A model generated the notes under the pieces. The model had not been told where the DNA came from, made no database searches, and was given only the letters and a program-made list of their open reading frames with translations. Position numbers and translations under genes: made by a program. From Dactylellina haptotyla (lineage: Eukaryota; Ascomycota; Orbiliomycetes; Orbiliales; Orbiliaceae), in the NCBI GenBank assembly GCA_031310005.1, contig CM062381.1:620001-684000 (forward strand): a stretch of 64,000 nt of DNA, read 5' to 3'. Of this stretch, positions 1-11,230 are shown one piece after another (the first letter of the stretch is position 1; each line of letters begins with the position of its first letter).

Positions 1-642
1 CCGATACCGGATCCATCGAGGTTATATCTGTGTCTGATCTCCCCGCGCTGCATCATACCCAACACCCACTGGACACCGCACAGGCACATCAAACCGCAGA
101 AACCCCAGCAGTGGCCGTTACAGTTGGATGGGTTCGAATTAGTATTGCTTCGGAGACGGTGTTGGATTCTTCCGTATGTGATACATGGACACCAGCAGGC
201 CATGCAGCCTATGAATTGTGAAGCGTTAGCACAAAATTACCACTTATATGTACACAAGTGATATATGCAAACTCCACTTACACTTTCCCATGTCACCGAA
301 GCATCCGCACATTCCGTGCTCCCAATCACTGGGCCTGCCGCCCTGGCCGCTGTGTACGCCTTTGGTCTCCATTTGTGACTGAGGTGGTGGTTGTGTGAAC
401 GACTGTTGATGAACAGGCTGTGGCGATTGCACAGACTGTGGAGGGGGGGGTTGGTAGTCTCTTTGATCGTACGTCTGTTGACCGTACGTCTGCTGCGGTT
501 GATATTGCTGTTGATGGTCCGGGGCGAACGGCTGTTGGTAGTTTGGAGGGGGTGAGTGCACACCGGATGGCTGCCCGCTATATTGGTATTGCTGGTTATT
601 GTGGTCTGGGAAACCCGTTTTATTCTCAGCTGGATAAGACAT
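1..642 (-). CDS. PLAC8 family cysteine-rich protein (3' end outside window)
   Basis: Two exons are seen: 282-642 and 1-208, with a 73-nt intron at 209-281 (GTAAGT donor). The ATG is at 642. The N-terminal ~110 residues are rich in Pro, Gln and Tyr and look disordered. The joined sequence then reads GMCGCFGDMGKCCMACWCPC followed by ITYGRI, the start of the PLAC8 (Cys-rich) domain, and continues with CNGHCWGFC and a hydrophobic run. These Cys clusters and the CPCITYG core are diagnostic of the family. PLAC8 proteins are small membrane-associated proteins linked in other eukaryotes to cell-size control and metal or calcium transport; the role in filamentous fungi is unclear. The 3' end, probably 30-50 codons, lies left of base 1. 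Family assignment is firm; function is not. Confidence 0.87.
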
Positions 643-3082
643 TTTGAGAAAAAGGTGGCGGGTGCGAGAGAAGGTTTATATAAGATTTCGGCACGCTTTT
701 TAGGGTTTTGCTCTGTGCACCTGAATAAGGAACTGACAATGAGCCTCTATGTCTCGCTTGGTCTTGCCAGGTAAATTAATTCTGACAGGCCACAGGGAAC
801 CCTATTGTTTTTCAAACACGGAATATCTCAAATACGAGAGCGATGGTAGGCGTCCGAACGCAGGGGGTGCGCGAGGAAGGAGCTTTTTCTCTCTCTCTTT
901 GGATCGTCTGTTGAGAATTAATTGGCTGACTGGCCGAAAACGTCCCAGTCGGGCTGTGTAACAGCGTGAGTTTGAGAGCTACAGGTGGGTGCGTTGGCTG
1001 TGTGGTATGTTTGTTACCCTCAGCCGTCCGTAAGTATGATTTGTTCGCTCGCGGTTCGCACTTGTGATAGTCAGCTTCCTTGTAATAAACACGCTGGATC
1101 TCTAAAAAAGATTTTCGAGGGATTGAGTTCCAACAGGAAGGAATAGTAATCCAATTAAAGAAAAACAAATCCCTTACCAGACGCACGGAGAATAAAGAAC
1201 CTAGATGGTCAGCCCTAGGCTAAGTAGCTTTTCAGGACCCAACAATTTCAAATCGACGTCGATAATAATCCGCTGTAGCGTGGAAAAAAGAGTCAGTCGT
1301 GTGTGCCACGGACTAGGTTCATAGGTATCCTAGTCAAGAACACAGTGAGCAGTAAATTACCTGTGGAGAGGCGCTCACTTCGCAATCTAGCTTCCCGTTT
1401 TTTCGCTCTCTGTTTCGTAGAATAGAATGATTAATACATACAACGTCGCATGAAACAAATGGAAAAGAAATGGGAAGAAAAGGCAGCTAAACTATCTGGC
1501 GCATTGTGTCTTCTTATCCATGATTCCAAGTCCTGGTTTTGCTTTTCCGCTTCCCGTCGCAGCGCTTTCTCATTGCTGTTTCTTGAATAGTTAGCTTGGG
1601 AAATAATTCCAACAAAGGAGTGCATCAATGCCAGCATGCTAGCGGTGATGTTCACGCTCCTCATCTTACACGGAAGACTGTGCTGGGGGTTGATCGTCCG
1701 CCAGTTGGGTCGGCTTATGTCTGTCGTTACGTACATGTGCTCCGACTACCGAACAACCCAGTACTCCATGCATGATCCACCCCCATGATATCACATACCT
1801 GCGGCACCTAACGTTACCCGAACACGTCCATGGCCATCACAATCAGAATAAAAATCACTGAGCGAAACGCCATAGACGTGGTAACCTAATTGGCGTCCTT
1901 TAATCTCAGATGGTTCTCCCTTCCCGATCGTATAATTAAGTGCGAAGACTTCCGAACACAAAGTACAAAACCCCTCTCGTTAGGTCTCGCAAATCCTTCC
2001 CCGAAATCAGCTTACAGGAAGCAAAACATTTCCAAGGAGTGTGGGACCGAGGAGACCTTTTTTGTTCGCGTCATGAAAAAAAACAGAATGGGAACTTACC
2101 GTCTGCGTCAGAACAAGGATATCACTTTTTTTTCTCTTTGCCGTGCCTCTGGATCACCCTAACCCTTGGCTCAAGTTAGGGCTGCCCCACCGTGTGTGTA
2201 CCATACCCCAGCCATGTCAACCAGAGATGGCCGGTATGAGCCTCGATCTTGACAAAGGTCTCGCTATTTTTATCCGATTGTTGTAACTTTCCTGCATCTC
2301 AGTCAGTCTCCCGAAAAACGCGTCCTAGCTATTCTATGGGACGGGAAGAAAAGGCCAGAAGGAGCCAATTTCATCACAATTCGAGGTATGTCCCGAAAGA
2401 CGTTGATTTGTATCGCATCAGAGATCCCATGCTCTTCCAATGATGTCTTCTCGGTAAGTTCTTGGTAGTATGTAGCCAAGCCTGCACTTTGTTAAAATCT
2501 GCTGTGCCACAAAATGCTGGGAGAACGGAAGTTTTTGGCTTGTTTCTTAACCCGTTCGGTAACCGGCAGCCCCGCAAGGGCAAGACCTTCCAATCTGACT
2601 AAGAATTGTGAGCCTTGCGAGCGCCATCGAACGCCTCGCGAGGACGTCAATGTAACACGAGGCCTGTTTATTCGAATATATTCTAGACTTTCCCCCTCGA
2701 TAGCTCGGGATAGCCCTGTTAGGTACATGAATGAGTACAAGCAAAAACTAAAAAGATCTTTTGATTTTTTTGACAGGAAATATCGTGAACCAGGAAATAA
2801 AAATAAACAAAAAGGGCTGAAAAACGAGTGACCTCGCCAAAAACTTCCATGCATAAAATATAACACACCCACGAAGATTAAAAGCAAAACGCAAAATGAC
2901 AAGGAAGAGTAAAAGCACAATGCAACTCCGTAAAATGACCGCTATCAATACATTCCCATTCTAGGTTCCCAACATTTTAAAACGCGTCAACCAATTAAGG
3001 ATAGTGACAGGTCAAATTGACTATGCGAAACCCCATCGCTCGGCGCGCCTCTATTCGGTCACATTCCGCGACTGCTGCGGGT
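643..3082. other. Intergenic stretch, no gene recognised
   Basis: This 2.4-kb gap lies between the 5' end of the PLAC8 gene and the 3' end of the App1-type gene. It contains short open frames on both strands, none with a recognisable motif or a convincing ATG and splice pattern. Several A- or T-rich runs are present around 2080-2140 and 2740-2950. I see nothing that can be assigned. Confidence 0.5.
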
Positions 3083-5656
3083 CTACCGATAACGATGGTC
3101 CATTTCCCGCTTTGCCTCCTCAACAACTTGCACCGCCGTCTCCAGGATATCTCCGCCTTTCTTCCAGCTGATGAGCAGCACACCTTTATTCCTCAATGCC
3201 TCATTAGCTTTATCCCACCGCTGTCGCCACAACCATTCCTTCTTGTCAATTCCGCTCGCCGGGTCCCAGGTCTCCGTGCTCGTCGCTCCACTCGTGTTTT
3301 GATAGACCACGTTACCGCTACCGGTCGCAATTGAGTCTTGCGCAGGTTGGTACGAGCTTGCGATGGAGTCTGTTCTGCTGATCGTTCGCGTCGATTTGTC
3401 CGAGTCAGTAGGAGAGTGCAGGGTGACTTTCGGGGCGGCCATCGGTCTTCCGCTAGGACTATGGCCTCTAAGTCTTTGTGATGGGAGATTTGGAGACGAG
3501 AATGAGGATCCACCGGCATTTGGGCGGGGAGGAAACCTGGGGTTTCGTGGTGTGTCGAATATCGAATTGGAATCCTCCTTCCAGATCTTAGGCGGGCTAG
3601 GCGATTTCCCAGGTGGTGAGTGTGGAGACCCTGATCTTCTCCTGCTTCCAACCGAATCCTCCTCATGACGGTCGGAAAAATCGATCAAGTCATCCGTAGA
3701 AGGTTGGTTGATGTTAATTGGCATCGCGCGGGGTGGCGACCGACCATAATGATTGGTCGGCGGTAGCCTTTTCCCTTTCAAGTCTGTTGGCTTTTTAGGC
3801 GGAGGTGGAGGCGGCTTCTTCGCTACAACGGTAGCAGTTGTCGATGGGGCCGTAGCATAGGTTTGCGAAAGTGAAGATTGTGAAGATGACGGGTACATCG
3901 TATGTCCTTCCATCGGTTTCAGAACCGTCGGCCCCTCGTCGTCATCCGAACTTGAAAAGTCAAGTAAATTATCATCAGGTACCACGTGTTTAGGTGCCGG
4001 AGGCGCGATCGCCACAGTTTTAGGTCTAGGTGGCGGTCGGGGCCTAATCGAATCCCCAGTATGCTGAGGTTTCAGTGTGGCAGAACTTAGATTGCTTCCT
4101 TCGAAGAAAGGAATACCGTCTTTCGTTGTGACGTCTCGAATAAAGATCGCTTTGATTCGCTTTGGATTCGCAAGCGCCACGGCAACGTAGACTTCGAGGT
4201 CTGCCTCCCCAGAATCGCCAACCATGATAAACCTCCTATCCGGGAAATCGCGTAGCAGTCTTTCGAGACTGCCCTTCTTCCTGTCCTGTACTGGTTCGAA
4301 GAGTCCTTGGAATACAGATTGATATTGTTTCAAATGGAACGATCCACTCGGAAGATTTGCTGCCTTGAAGTACTCTCTAATCAATGGATATAGCTGCCAC
4401 GGACTGTTGGAAACGTAATGAATAGGGACATCCAAGAACGCCAGTGTATTGTAAAGTTCAGTGATCCCTGGTATTGTAAGAGAATGGTAGTCTCTAATGA
4501 ATACATTTCGCGCCATCTCCCGTACACCAGCTGTGACTGCCGAGTTTTTGATGGTGTCGTCGATATCAGATATCAAACTTATTCCGTGCGACTCAAGGAT
4601 CAAGACTTTTTCCGTAACACTCAAACGCTCCGATGCAAGAACTCTGAGTTCCGTAGGTATAAATGTTAATTCGGCACGCAGGGCGAATTGTCCGTAAGCG
4701 TCAGTCGTTATTGTGTGCGACTCGGACTTCTTGTCATTGTAAAAGAATATCGTCACGGGTATATTGGGCGAAGCTCGAGCCATCACGTGGAACATCCGGT
4801 GCTTGAGGAATTCGTGAGCTGTATCCAACTCCTTCGAAGTTAAGCCGGTAGCCGGCGTGCTAGCAGTCTTTGGTTGCATGTAGCTCGACGCATATGCAGC
4901 GGCTCGCCACGACAGCTTCTTAACAAGTCCCGGTGTCGGCTCGGATTCAGGATTTCCGGGATCAGCCAAGTTCACGGAGCTCGCTCGCGGAGAGGGCACT
5001 GGCGACGGCGACGGCGACAGAGATCTTAGGGATGTAGGTCTCGCAGGTCTCGCCGTTCTTATCGAACCTTCGTCGTCGCTCAACCCGTCAATGTCTATCC
5101 GTCCAGACTCCAGTCTTGACACCGCTTCCATATCAGCCTTCCTATCCTCCTCTGTGACCCCTCTACCTTGCGAGGGTAGTCCGCACAGCTGTCTAGCAAC
5201 ACCCATCAAGAACCGATTCTTCCTCGTGAGTACGTTGGATGGAGGCTCGAATATCCACCCTCGAACATCAATTTCCGCCACGGTCACGCTCTCCGGGGGA
5301 TTCGGTGTGTCATGATAGGCTGTTCCGTCTTCAGCTGTCCTTTTTTTTCTCATAATCCGCCGCGCATAACTCGGGAACAAAATCATCTCCTCTGTCCCGG
5401 TCGGCCTCATATCTTGGTTGGTCCATTCTCCCGTCTGCGACGCCGCGCGAGCCGCAGAGCTAGTGATCGGTTCGTCGAGGTTATTGGAGGTCTGATAGTA
5501 GCTTGCGATATAATTCTGCCGGGCTTCGTTGGCCGCCTTTAGTGCACCTACGATCTTTGCCCGCCGTGCGCCAGGTTCTCGGGGTTGTGACGCCGAGTTC
5601 CGGTAGCTGTCGATATATGCTTGGGGGTTCACCCAAGAACCGAGGCCTTGCGCCAT
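3083..5656 (-). CDS. APP1: App1-type phosphatidate phosphatase (DUF2183)
   Basis: An intronless frame encodes about 857 residues when started at the ATG at 5656 (MAQGLGSW). The core has the DxDxT phosphatase motif as SDIDDTIKNS (Asp364 to Thr368). It is followed by the App1 signatures VSNSPWQLYP, SFHLKQYQ and FIMVGDSGEADLE, the last being the second acidic phosphatase motif. The ~320-residue C-terminal tail is Pro/Ser-rich with poly-Pro stretches (KKPPPPPPKKP), as expected of a protein that binds SH3 proteins of cortical actin patches. Yeast App1 is a Mg2+-dependent phosphatidate phosphatase making diacylglycerol at endocytic sites; by homology this one should do the same. The frame stays open upstream to about 6010 without another ATG, so an extra 5' exon is possible. 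The chosen start fits the residue pattern (KAANEARQNY) found near the start of homologues. Confidence 0.93.
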   Translation of the reverse strand: MAQGLGSWVNPQAYIDSYRNSASQPREPGARRAKIVGALKAANEARQNYIASYYQTSNNLDEPITSSAARAASQTGEWTNQDMRPTGTEEMILFPSYARRIMRKKRTAEDGTAYHDTPNPPESVTVAEIDVRGWIFEPPSNVLTRKNRFLMGVARQLCGLPSQGRGVTEEDRKADMEAVSRLESGRIDIDGLSDDEGSIRTARPARPTSLRSLSPSPSPVPSPRASSVNLADPGNPESEPTPGLVKKLSWRAAAYASSYMQPKTASTPATGLTSKELDTAHEFLKHRMFHVMARASPNIPVTIFFYNDKKSESHTITTDAYGQFALRAELTFIPTELRVLASERLSVTEKVLILESHGISLISDIDDTIKNSAVTAGVREMARNVFIRDYHSLTIPGITELYNTLAFLDVPIHYVSNSPWQLYPLIREYFKAANLPSGSFHLKQYQSVFQGLFEPVQDRKKGSLERLLRDFPDRRFIMVGDSGEADLEVYVAVALANPKRIKAIFIRDVTTKDGIPFFEGSNLSSATLKPQHTGDSIRPRPPPRPKTVAIAPPAPKHVVPDDNLLDFSSSDDDEGPTVLKPMEGHTMYPSSSQSSLSQTYATAPSTTATVVAKKPPPPPPKKPTDLKGKRLPPTNHYGRSPPRAMPININQPSTDDLIDFSDRHEEDSVGSRRRSGSPHSPPGKSPSPPKIWKEDSNSIFDTPRNPRFPPRPNAGGSSFSSPNLPSQRLRGHSPSGRPMAAPKVTLHSPTDSDKSTRTISRTDSIASSYQPAQDSIATGSGNVVYQNTSGATSTETWDPASGIDKKEWLWRQRWDKANEALRNKGVLLISWKKGGDILETAVQVVEEAKREMDHRYR

Positions 5657-7823
5657 CTTTTGTAGCTTGATTAGAGGTCCGGTACGCCGTCTCGCTACCG
5701 CTTGTTGCCGTCGTAGTATTCGATTGTTCTGTCTGGTCGCGAGATAGTAGAATATCCGTCTGTGTAATCTTTGCGATACGGTTTCGTGGAGGAATGGTAG
5801 CTGTAGTGCTCCTTTGGGACGTAGGAAGCGAGGAAGTAGCGTTCGACGAAAAGTTCCGGGGGGAAATACAGTTCGGACGAGAGTAAGGCTACGGTTTAGA
5901 TGAGAGCGGATGTTCAAGAAGGATCGGGGGCGTGGTAGAGGTGCCAGGGCGGCGGTCTCGTGAGGAAAGTCTGTGGTACGTTTGGGCGGAGTAAGCGGAC
6001 TGAAGCGGTATCATCTGAGCGGCTGTTAAAGGCAGTGAAGCGACGTTAGCTAGAAGTGCAGGATTAGATAGAGGCAAGAAGCGGGTATACAGGGCAATGG
6101 ATTAGAAATTGTAACTTACAATCAATCAGGAGGGCCCAGTCATGGTGATGTTCAGCGTCATCGCGAGCTGTGATGCGGGCGGGCGTCTGGCGAAGGGAGC
6201 AAAGAGGCACAACGACGTAAGCCAGCGGTTGGAGAACGTGCGTTGAACGTGCGTTGTGGGATGAGAGCGGGGAGCCGCACAACGCAAACGGACGGTCTGG
6301 TCAACCGGGCAGATGGCGGCGGCAGCTGACCCCGTCACCGCCAGCCGAAAGGCATCCAGCTGAGAGGCCAGGCCTTCGCGCAGGTCATGCAAGGGACGCA
6401 GATGGCTACACGCCTGGGCTCTATTTTCGGATCTTCCGGGGCTCAAGTGAGATTAAGTCCTCAATTCTCTATCGATTGTTGGTTGCTTTGTCACGGAACA
6501 TGAGTTCAATCTCATTATATTATATGAGAACAACAGCATGCTAGCAGATTCAGATTCATATACGGAGCCTAAGCTATAAGGCATACATTATATCCCAGTA
6601 GCTAGCAAGTAGCTAAGAGCCTCGTAGAAACATATATATCCTTCAGTCTAAGTTTATATATATATATACTATTGCCATAGTCTCAGGGGTTAGTGACGTC
6701 TATTAACGTGTTGACTACAAAAGCGTATCCATGTGATTGGACAAGTTTAAAACGGAATAAAATCTTCGAGGGTCTCCAAAGGCTAATTCTAGTTTGATCT
6801 AATTGACCAGGAGATCCTCGGTCGAAAAATGAGCTGACTCGAGTAATTATCAATACATTCTAAGAATCGAATTCCTGAATCGGCTATTGTTTTCTGCACC
6901 ATTCAGCCTACCCGAAAGACCTGAAAAGTCAGAATTTCATCATTCTCCAAGACATAATTCTTGGCAAAGGGCGGATCCGATACTGAAGCTCGACTAGCAG
7001 AATTCTAGAACTCAGCTTTCAACAATCCAAAGGCATAACCGAATACAACAGCAGAGAGTGTCGCATTGGCAAGAAACTCCTTTCCTGTCCATGTTCATAA
7101 AGTCCGAGAAGCAAATGACGCCAGCAAGGTCCAATGGAAAGCTAATTTTGGCTATCCAGTGCGCTCTGACCTCAGCGGAAGACGCGCAGCAAATACTTTC
7201 GAAATGATGATTCAGCTCGCTAAAATCAACAAGAGACCGAAAAAAAGCCATAGCCATGCATACGCTATTAACCGAAACCTCGAGGCAATTAAATGATTGG
7301 ATCAAGCAGAGAAAAAATATTCCTGGAAACATGAGTATATCGTCACTTTGGTGAATATCCTTGCAGGGATTGAAGATCCAACGATTCAGAGATCGAGATG
7401 GATCCGATCTGGCTTGCAGCCGCTGCGGCCCTTACCGGGTTCCTCCAATTTTACCTGACCATGCCAGTGTATGTACACGGAAAGGCCGAACTTCCCAGAA
7501 GAAGAATAGTGGGTGTGATCGATGAAACACTTCTGCTCGAAGTCCCTGCTAAGAAGCGAAAACTAACGAAAAACGGGGATAAGACCGACAGTTATTCGTA
7601 AGTATTGCATGAAGCAGATGGACTTGCGAGCTCGCGCTCAAGTATGCAAGATCTACGAACTATGGAAGATTCTAAAAACCAGCTAGAGTTGGTTTAGTTC
7701 TCAAGTAACCAAGATCTTACTCGTTATAAACGTAGCCTAAAATCCCCTTTTCTGAATACACTCTCATTGTTCTACCCTCTACTACCTACTATCCCTTCGT
7801 CTATATCCAACTCGCAAGATAAT
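5657..7823. other. Divergent intergenic region with short unassigned frames
   Basis: This lies between the divergent App1-type and terpene cyclase genes. On the minus strand the first part stays open to about 6010 in the App1 frame, and a splice-like pair (donor GTAAGT near 6110, acceptor TTTAACAG near 6020) suggests a spliced App1 5' leader, but I could not connect it in frame. From 6480 to 6720 the DNA is AT-rich with a (TA)n run near 6656-6668. A 67-codon plus-strand frame from 7398 (MDPIWLAAAAALTGF) has an ATG and lies just ahead of the cyclase, but matches nothing I recognise. Confidence 0.4.
6655..6669. repeat. Short TA dinucleotide run
   Basis: A simple TATATATATATA run sits inside an AT-rich part of the App1/cyclase intergenic region. 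It is more than 1 kb from the cyclase start and about 1 kb from the App1 start, so no promoter role is assigned. Confidence 0.6.
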
Positions 7824-9348
7824 ATGGTCGCTGTTAAAGCTTTAATCCTCGACATCGGGGACGTCTTATTCAAATGGAAGGCACCCAAAGACGCAAAAGT
7901 TGCCCCGAAGCAGCTACACAGAGCAATGTGCACCCTACCTTGGTTCGAATTCGAACGGGGCAAGATCTCAGAGAAAGAATGTTTCGCTCAGATATCAAGA
8001 ATCATGGGAATTCCAGCTTCGGATATCCATGAAACGATCGAAAAGGCGGCTCTAACCCTCGAAGCCGACGATCGTCTTGTTAGCATCATCAAGGAGCTTA
8101 AGACTATCAATGGTGGATTTAAGCTCTACGCAATGTCAAATATAGGTCATGAACATTACCAAATCATCCGTTCGAAGCCCTGGGATCACTGGTCGCTATT
8201 TGAACACGTCTTCATCTCAGCAGAAGCGGGGAAACGAAAACCGGATCTCGAATTTTATCAACATGTTCTCAAGGAAATTAACCTCGAACACTCTCCGGCC
8301 AGCGTTCTATTTGTTGATGACAAGCTCGAAAATGTCGCCACAGCGCAATCATTGGGGATTCAAGCGATACAATTTGACGGATCTGATGAGATGGTTCTGA
8401 AGATTTCAAATATCATAGGAGACCCAGTTGCCAGAGGGGCAGAGTATCTTAAGAAGAATGCCAAGAAAATGTTTTCGACGGTCAACGGTGAAGCTATTAT
8501 GAAGGAGAACTTTGCTCAGCTATTGATTCTAGAGGCAACAGGAGATCCGTAAGTAAGACTAAAAAGACAATGTAGACATTGATATGAGATTTTCTAACCG
8601 TGACAATAGAGATCTCGTAGTTCTTAACCCGGGGAAGACAATGTGGAATTTCTTCCTGGCGGAACCTATGTTTACCACGAGCCAATATCCAGACGACTTT
8701 GACACTACCGCACTGGCGCTGCTAGTATTAGGTTGTCCTGAATCACAAGCTCATGAGGTCATGGATCGGGCGGTGAAAAACGTTAACCCAGACGGTATCA
8801 TCCAACTTTACGATGATCCGCTCCGACCACGAGTCGATTTTGTCTTTTGCGTTCACATTATCAGTCTTTTCCATAAATACCACCGAGACTCAGAAACAAC
8901 AAAGACTTACGAATGGGTTTACCAAATCCTGAAGAATCGCGCGTACCTACGAGGCAGCCTGTACTACAAAACACCGGATTATTTCCTATGGACCGTTGGT
9001 CGTTTCATCACGGAATCCGCGAAAGCAAAGAGTCCATTACCAGAGAACATGATTAACCTGTTCTCTGAGAGGTGTAGAGAGAGCCTTAGGACATCGGGTG
9101 ATGCTCTAGCACTGGCGATGCGGATTCTTGCATGCCTAAGTACGGGCAGGATAGCCAAAGAAGAACTATGGAGAGATGTCGAAGAGCTTAGGAGTTTACA
9201 GTGTGCAGATGGTGGATGGCCGTTCTGTCCGATGTACAGGCTACCAGCTGCTGGCGCGGCTATCGGTAACAGAGGATTAAGCACTGCGTTGGCTATGAAG
9301 GCTCTAAAGCTGGTGGATGATAGTGGAGCTAAACATCACCCAGTCTAG
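7824..9348 (+). CDS. HAD-like class II terpene cyclase (drimane synthase type)
   Basis: Two exons, 7824-8548 and 8610-9348, are joined across a 61-nt intron (GTAAGT donor), giving 487 residues. Residues 1-220 form a haloacid-dehalogenase-like domain: motif I LDIGDVLF (Asp10), motif II AMSNIG (~104), the motif III lysine in GKRKPD (~138) and motif IV VLFVDDKLEN (~163). The usual second Asp of motif I is Gly. Residues 235-487 form an alpha-helical terpene cyclase domain with the class II proton-donor motif DFDTT (271-275) and a QW-like element LQCADGGWPF (~440). This order, HAD then DxDTT, is that of fungal AstC/DrtB-type enzymes, which cyclise farnesyl diphosphate by protonation to drimanyl products. 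Substrate and product here are inferred from family, not from sequence. No phosphatase partner, P450 or transporter is seen next to it. Confidence 0.92.
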
Positions 9349-9998
9349 CCACGCAGATTTTCATATTAGATTCTTGTCAAAATAAGTGTAATATTATTTT
9401 GATAGTATTAAATTCGGAGTTGGTTTTAGAATTTACAAACTCGCCTCAGGTGTAGATATTTACTGCAGCACCTTAAGCTTAAATTAAAATATCGGCTGCC
9501 AAGGCGGAAACCAGAATATATATAGATACTTATATGTATATACACCAAAAATCCCTAGCTCGAGGACTATACTAGAGAACGGGACGGGACGATAAATTTC
9601 AGCGGAGAAATAATAGATAACTACGTGCTATATCGCTATAACCCGACATCCACAATACGGGAAGCAGGAAGCCGCTAGGCTGATTGAGGAAATATGCATG
9701 GGTAGGAGCGTTTGCCGCCTGGTTCAGCACCGCTTTCCTGCAGCTAGCCACGTCAAGAGAGCGAAGAATGCTCGAACCCTTACCTATCGTTGGAGCGAGT
9801 CCCGCAACTTACTGCGGGGCTAACTCGGGATCGGGTAGCTGGAAGGAAACACGTAGAATTAATGGCAAAACGGACTCCTCTTTCCTATCCTCCTTCTTCT
9901 TCCCTCAGGAATATCCATCCATTGGCAGAGTATACCAGCTACCCAATTGACCAACACAACCGTTTCCAGAGCCAGTCCCACTTCAATTGTGTCTCGAG
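9349..9998. other. Intergenic; promoter/5' leader of the downstream gene
   Basis: This holds the AT-rich 3' flank of the terpene cyclase gene, including a TATA-like cluster at about 9516-9545. A pyrimidine-rich stretch (9885-9930) before the next ATG fits a fungal transcription start region. No separate gene is seen. Confidence 0.45.
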
Positions 9999-11030
9999 AT
10001 GTCTACTGAAGCTGTTGAAACCTCGAAGCCGTCTGTCAAAGTCGAGCTCTACAACTACTACACCAGCAGCGACAAGAAGCCCCTCAGCTCCCTCTCCGCT
10101 GATGATTTGGAGACAGTTACCAAAGCCATAACCAAGGTCTTGAAGTCTGTCGCGGCCCAGAAGTCCCTGCCCAATCTGATAGAAGGCCCTGATTTCTCTG
10201 TTGACGAACGCGGCTGGTCAATCTCGCTCGAGGCACCACCAGAGGTGCCCAGCCAGATTCTTACCAAGTTTTCCAAGGCCGTGGACGCCTTCGACTTGCA
10301 GAACCTACAGGTCAATTCTAGGGTAAGCCTTCCCTTGTTATTTAGATTTCTCGTACAATAGTAAAGATGTTGAGAAATGAGCTAACATATTCGCGCGCGT
10401 ACCCCCCAGGTCCTCGAACAATACTCGTCCGCTTCTCACGCTTCTTACAAAGAGCACCGCCTGCTCGAGATTATTTCCGCTGCAATCCACGCAATTGCAA
10501 TTGATATCTACACCACCAATAATCCGCCCCCAGAGGTCGTAAACCTTGATTCGCTCATCCCAGCACCCTATCCAGTCATCGCGCATTCCCAATACTACGC
10601 CTCAAAGCCATGGAAAAAGGTCTTTGACCTCAAAGCTGTGGGTTTCTGGGCTGAGGCCCAAATCTTCGGCGGCGTTCTCTATTTCGACAGAGCTTTCGAT
10701 GACTCCCAGCCAGAATTAAATGCATATCAAGGTGTCTGGGTACACGGCCTACCATACGCTTACACGGAGAGCTTATGGCATGTGCCTGACGAAGTCGTCA
10801 CCACGGCACTAGAATCAGCTAAATTTCCATTTGATATCGCTGCGGCCCAGGATGTGGACAGCCTATTGGGGCTAAAGGAGGCAGAAGAAGAGCATGGAAT
10901 TTTCAGAAATCCGAAATTGGCTAATGAAGAGGCTTATACTGGCGAACACTCGGACGAGGTGCAAGGTCTTTCTGACGAGGATCTGGCAGAGCTCCAAGCA
11001 TTGAGGGAGAAAGCAAAAGAAAGCGCTTAG
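9999..11030 (+). CDS. Conserved-looking hypothetical protein, 314 aa
   Basis: Exons 9999-10322 and 10410-11030 are separated by an 87-nt intron (GTAAGC donor, CCCCAG acceptor) that falls between codons. The start context is CTCGAGATGTCTACT. The protein is acidic at its C terminus (LSDEDLAELQALREKAKES), has a central segment rich in aromatics (FWAEAQIFGGVLYFDRAF, then GVWVHGLPYAYTESLW), and lacks a signal peptide or membrane segment. Smooth codon use, an in-frame intron and a long second exon make it a real gene. I do not recognise a domain, so no function is proposed. It is convergent with the hydroxyacid oxidase gene, whose stop lies 200 bases downstream. Confidence 0.82.
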
Positions 11031-11230
11031 ATAGTATTCTTTTATCATATCCATCATTCCAAGGTATAATTATCTATGATACCGTTAGCTCCGGCTATCC
11101 ACATTTATCTAATATTCAATCTATCCACATCTAGATAGTATTTCTGATAAATCCATACCATGAGGGCATCATAAAGGACTCCTAGCAATGACTTATTCAC
11201 TTGAATCACGTAACCAGGAGAATCGGTCCC

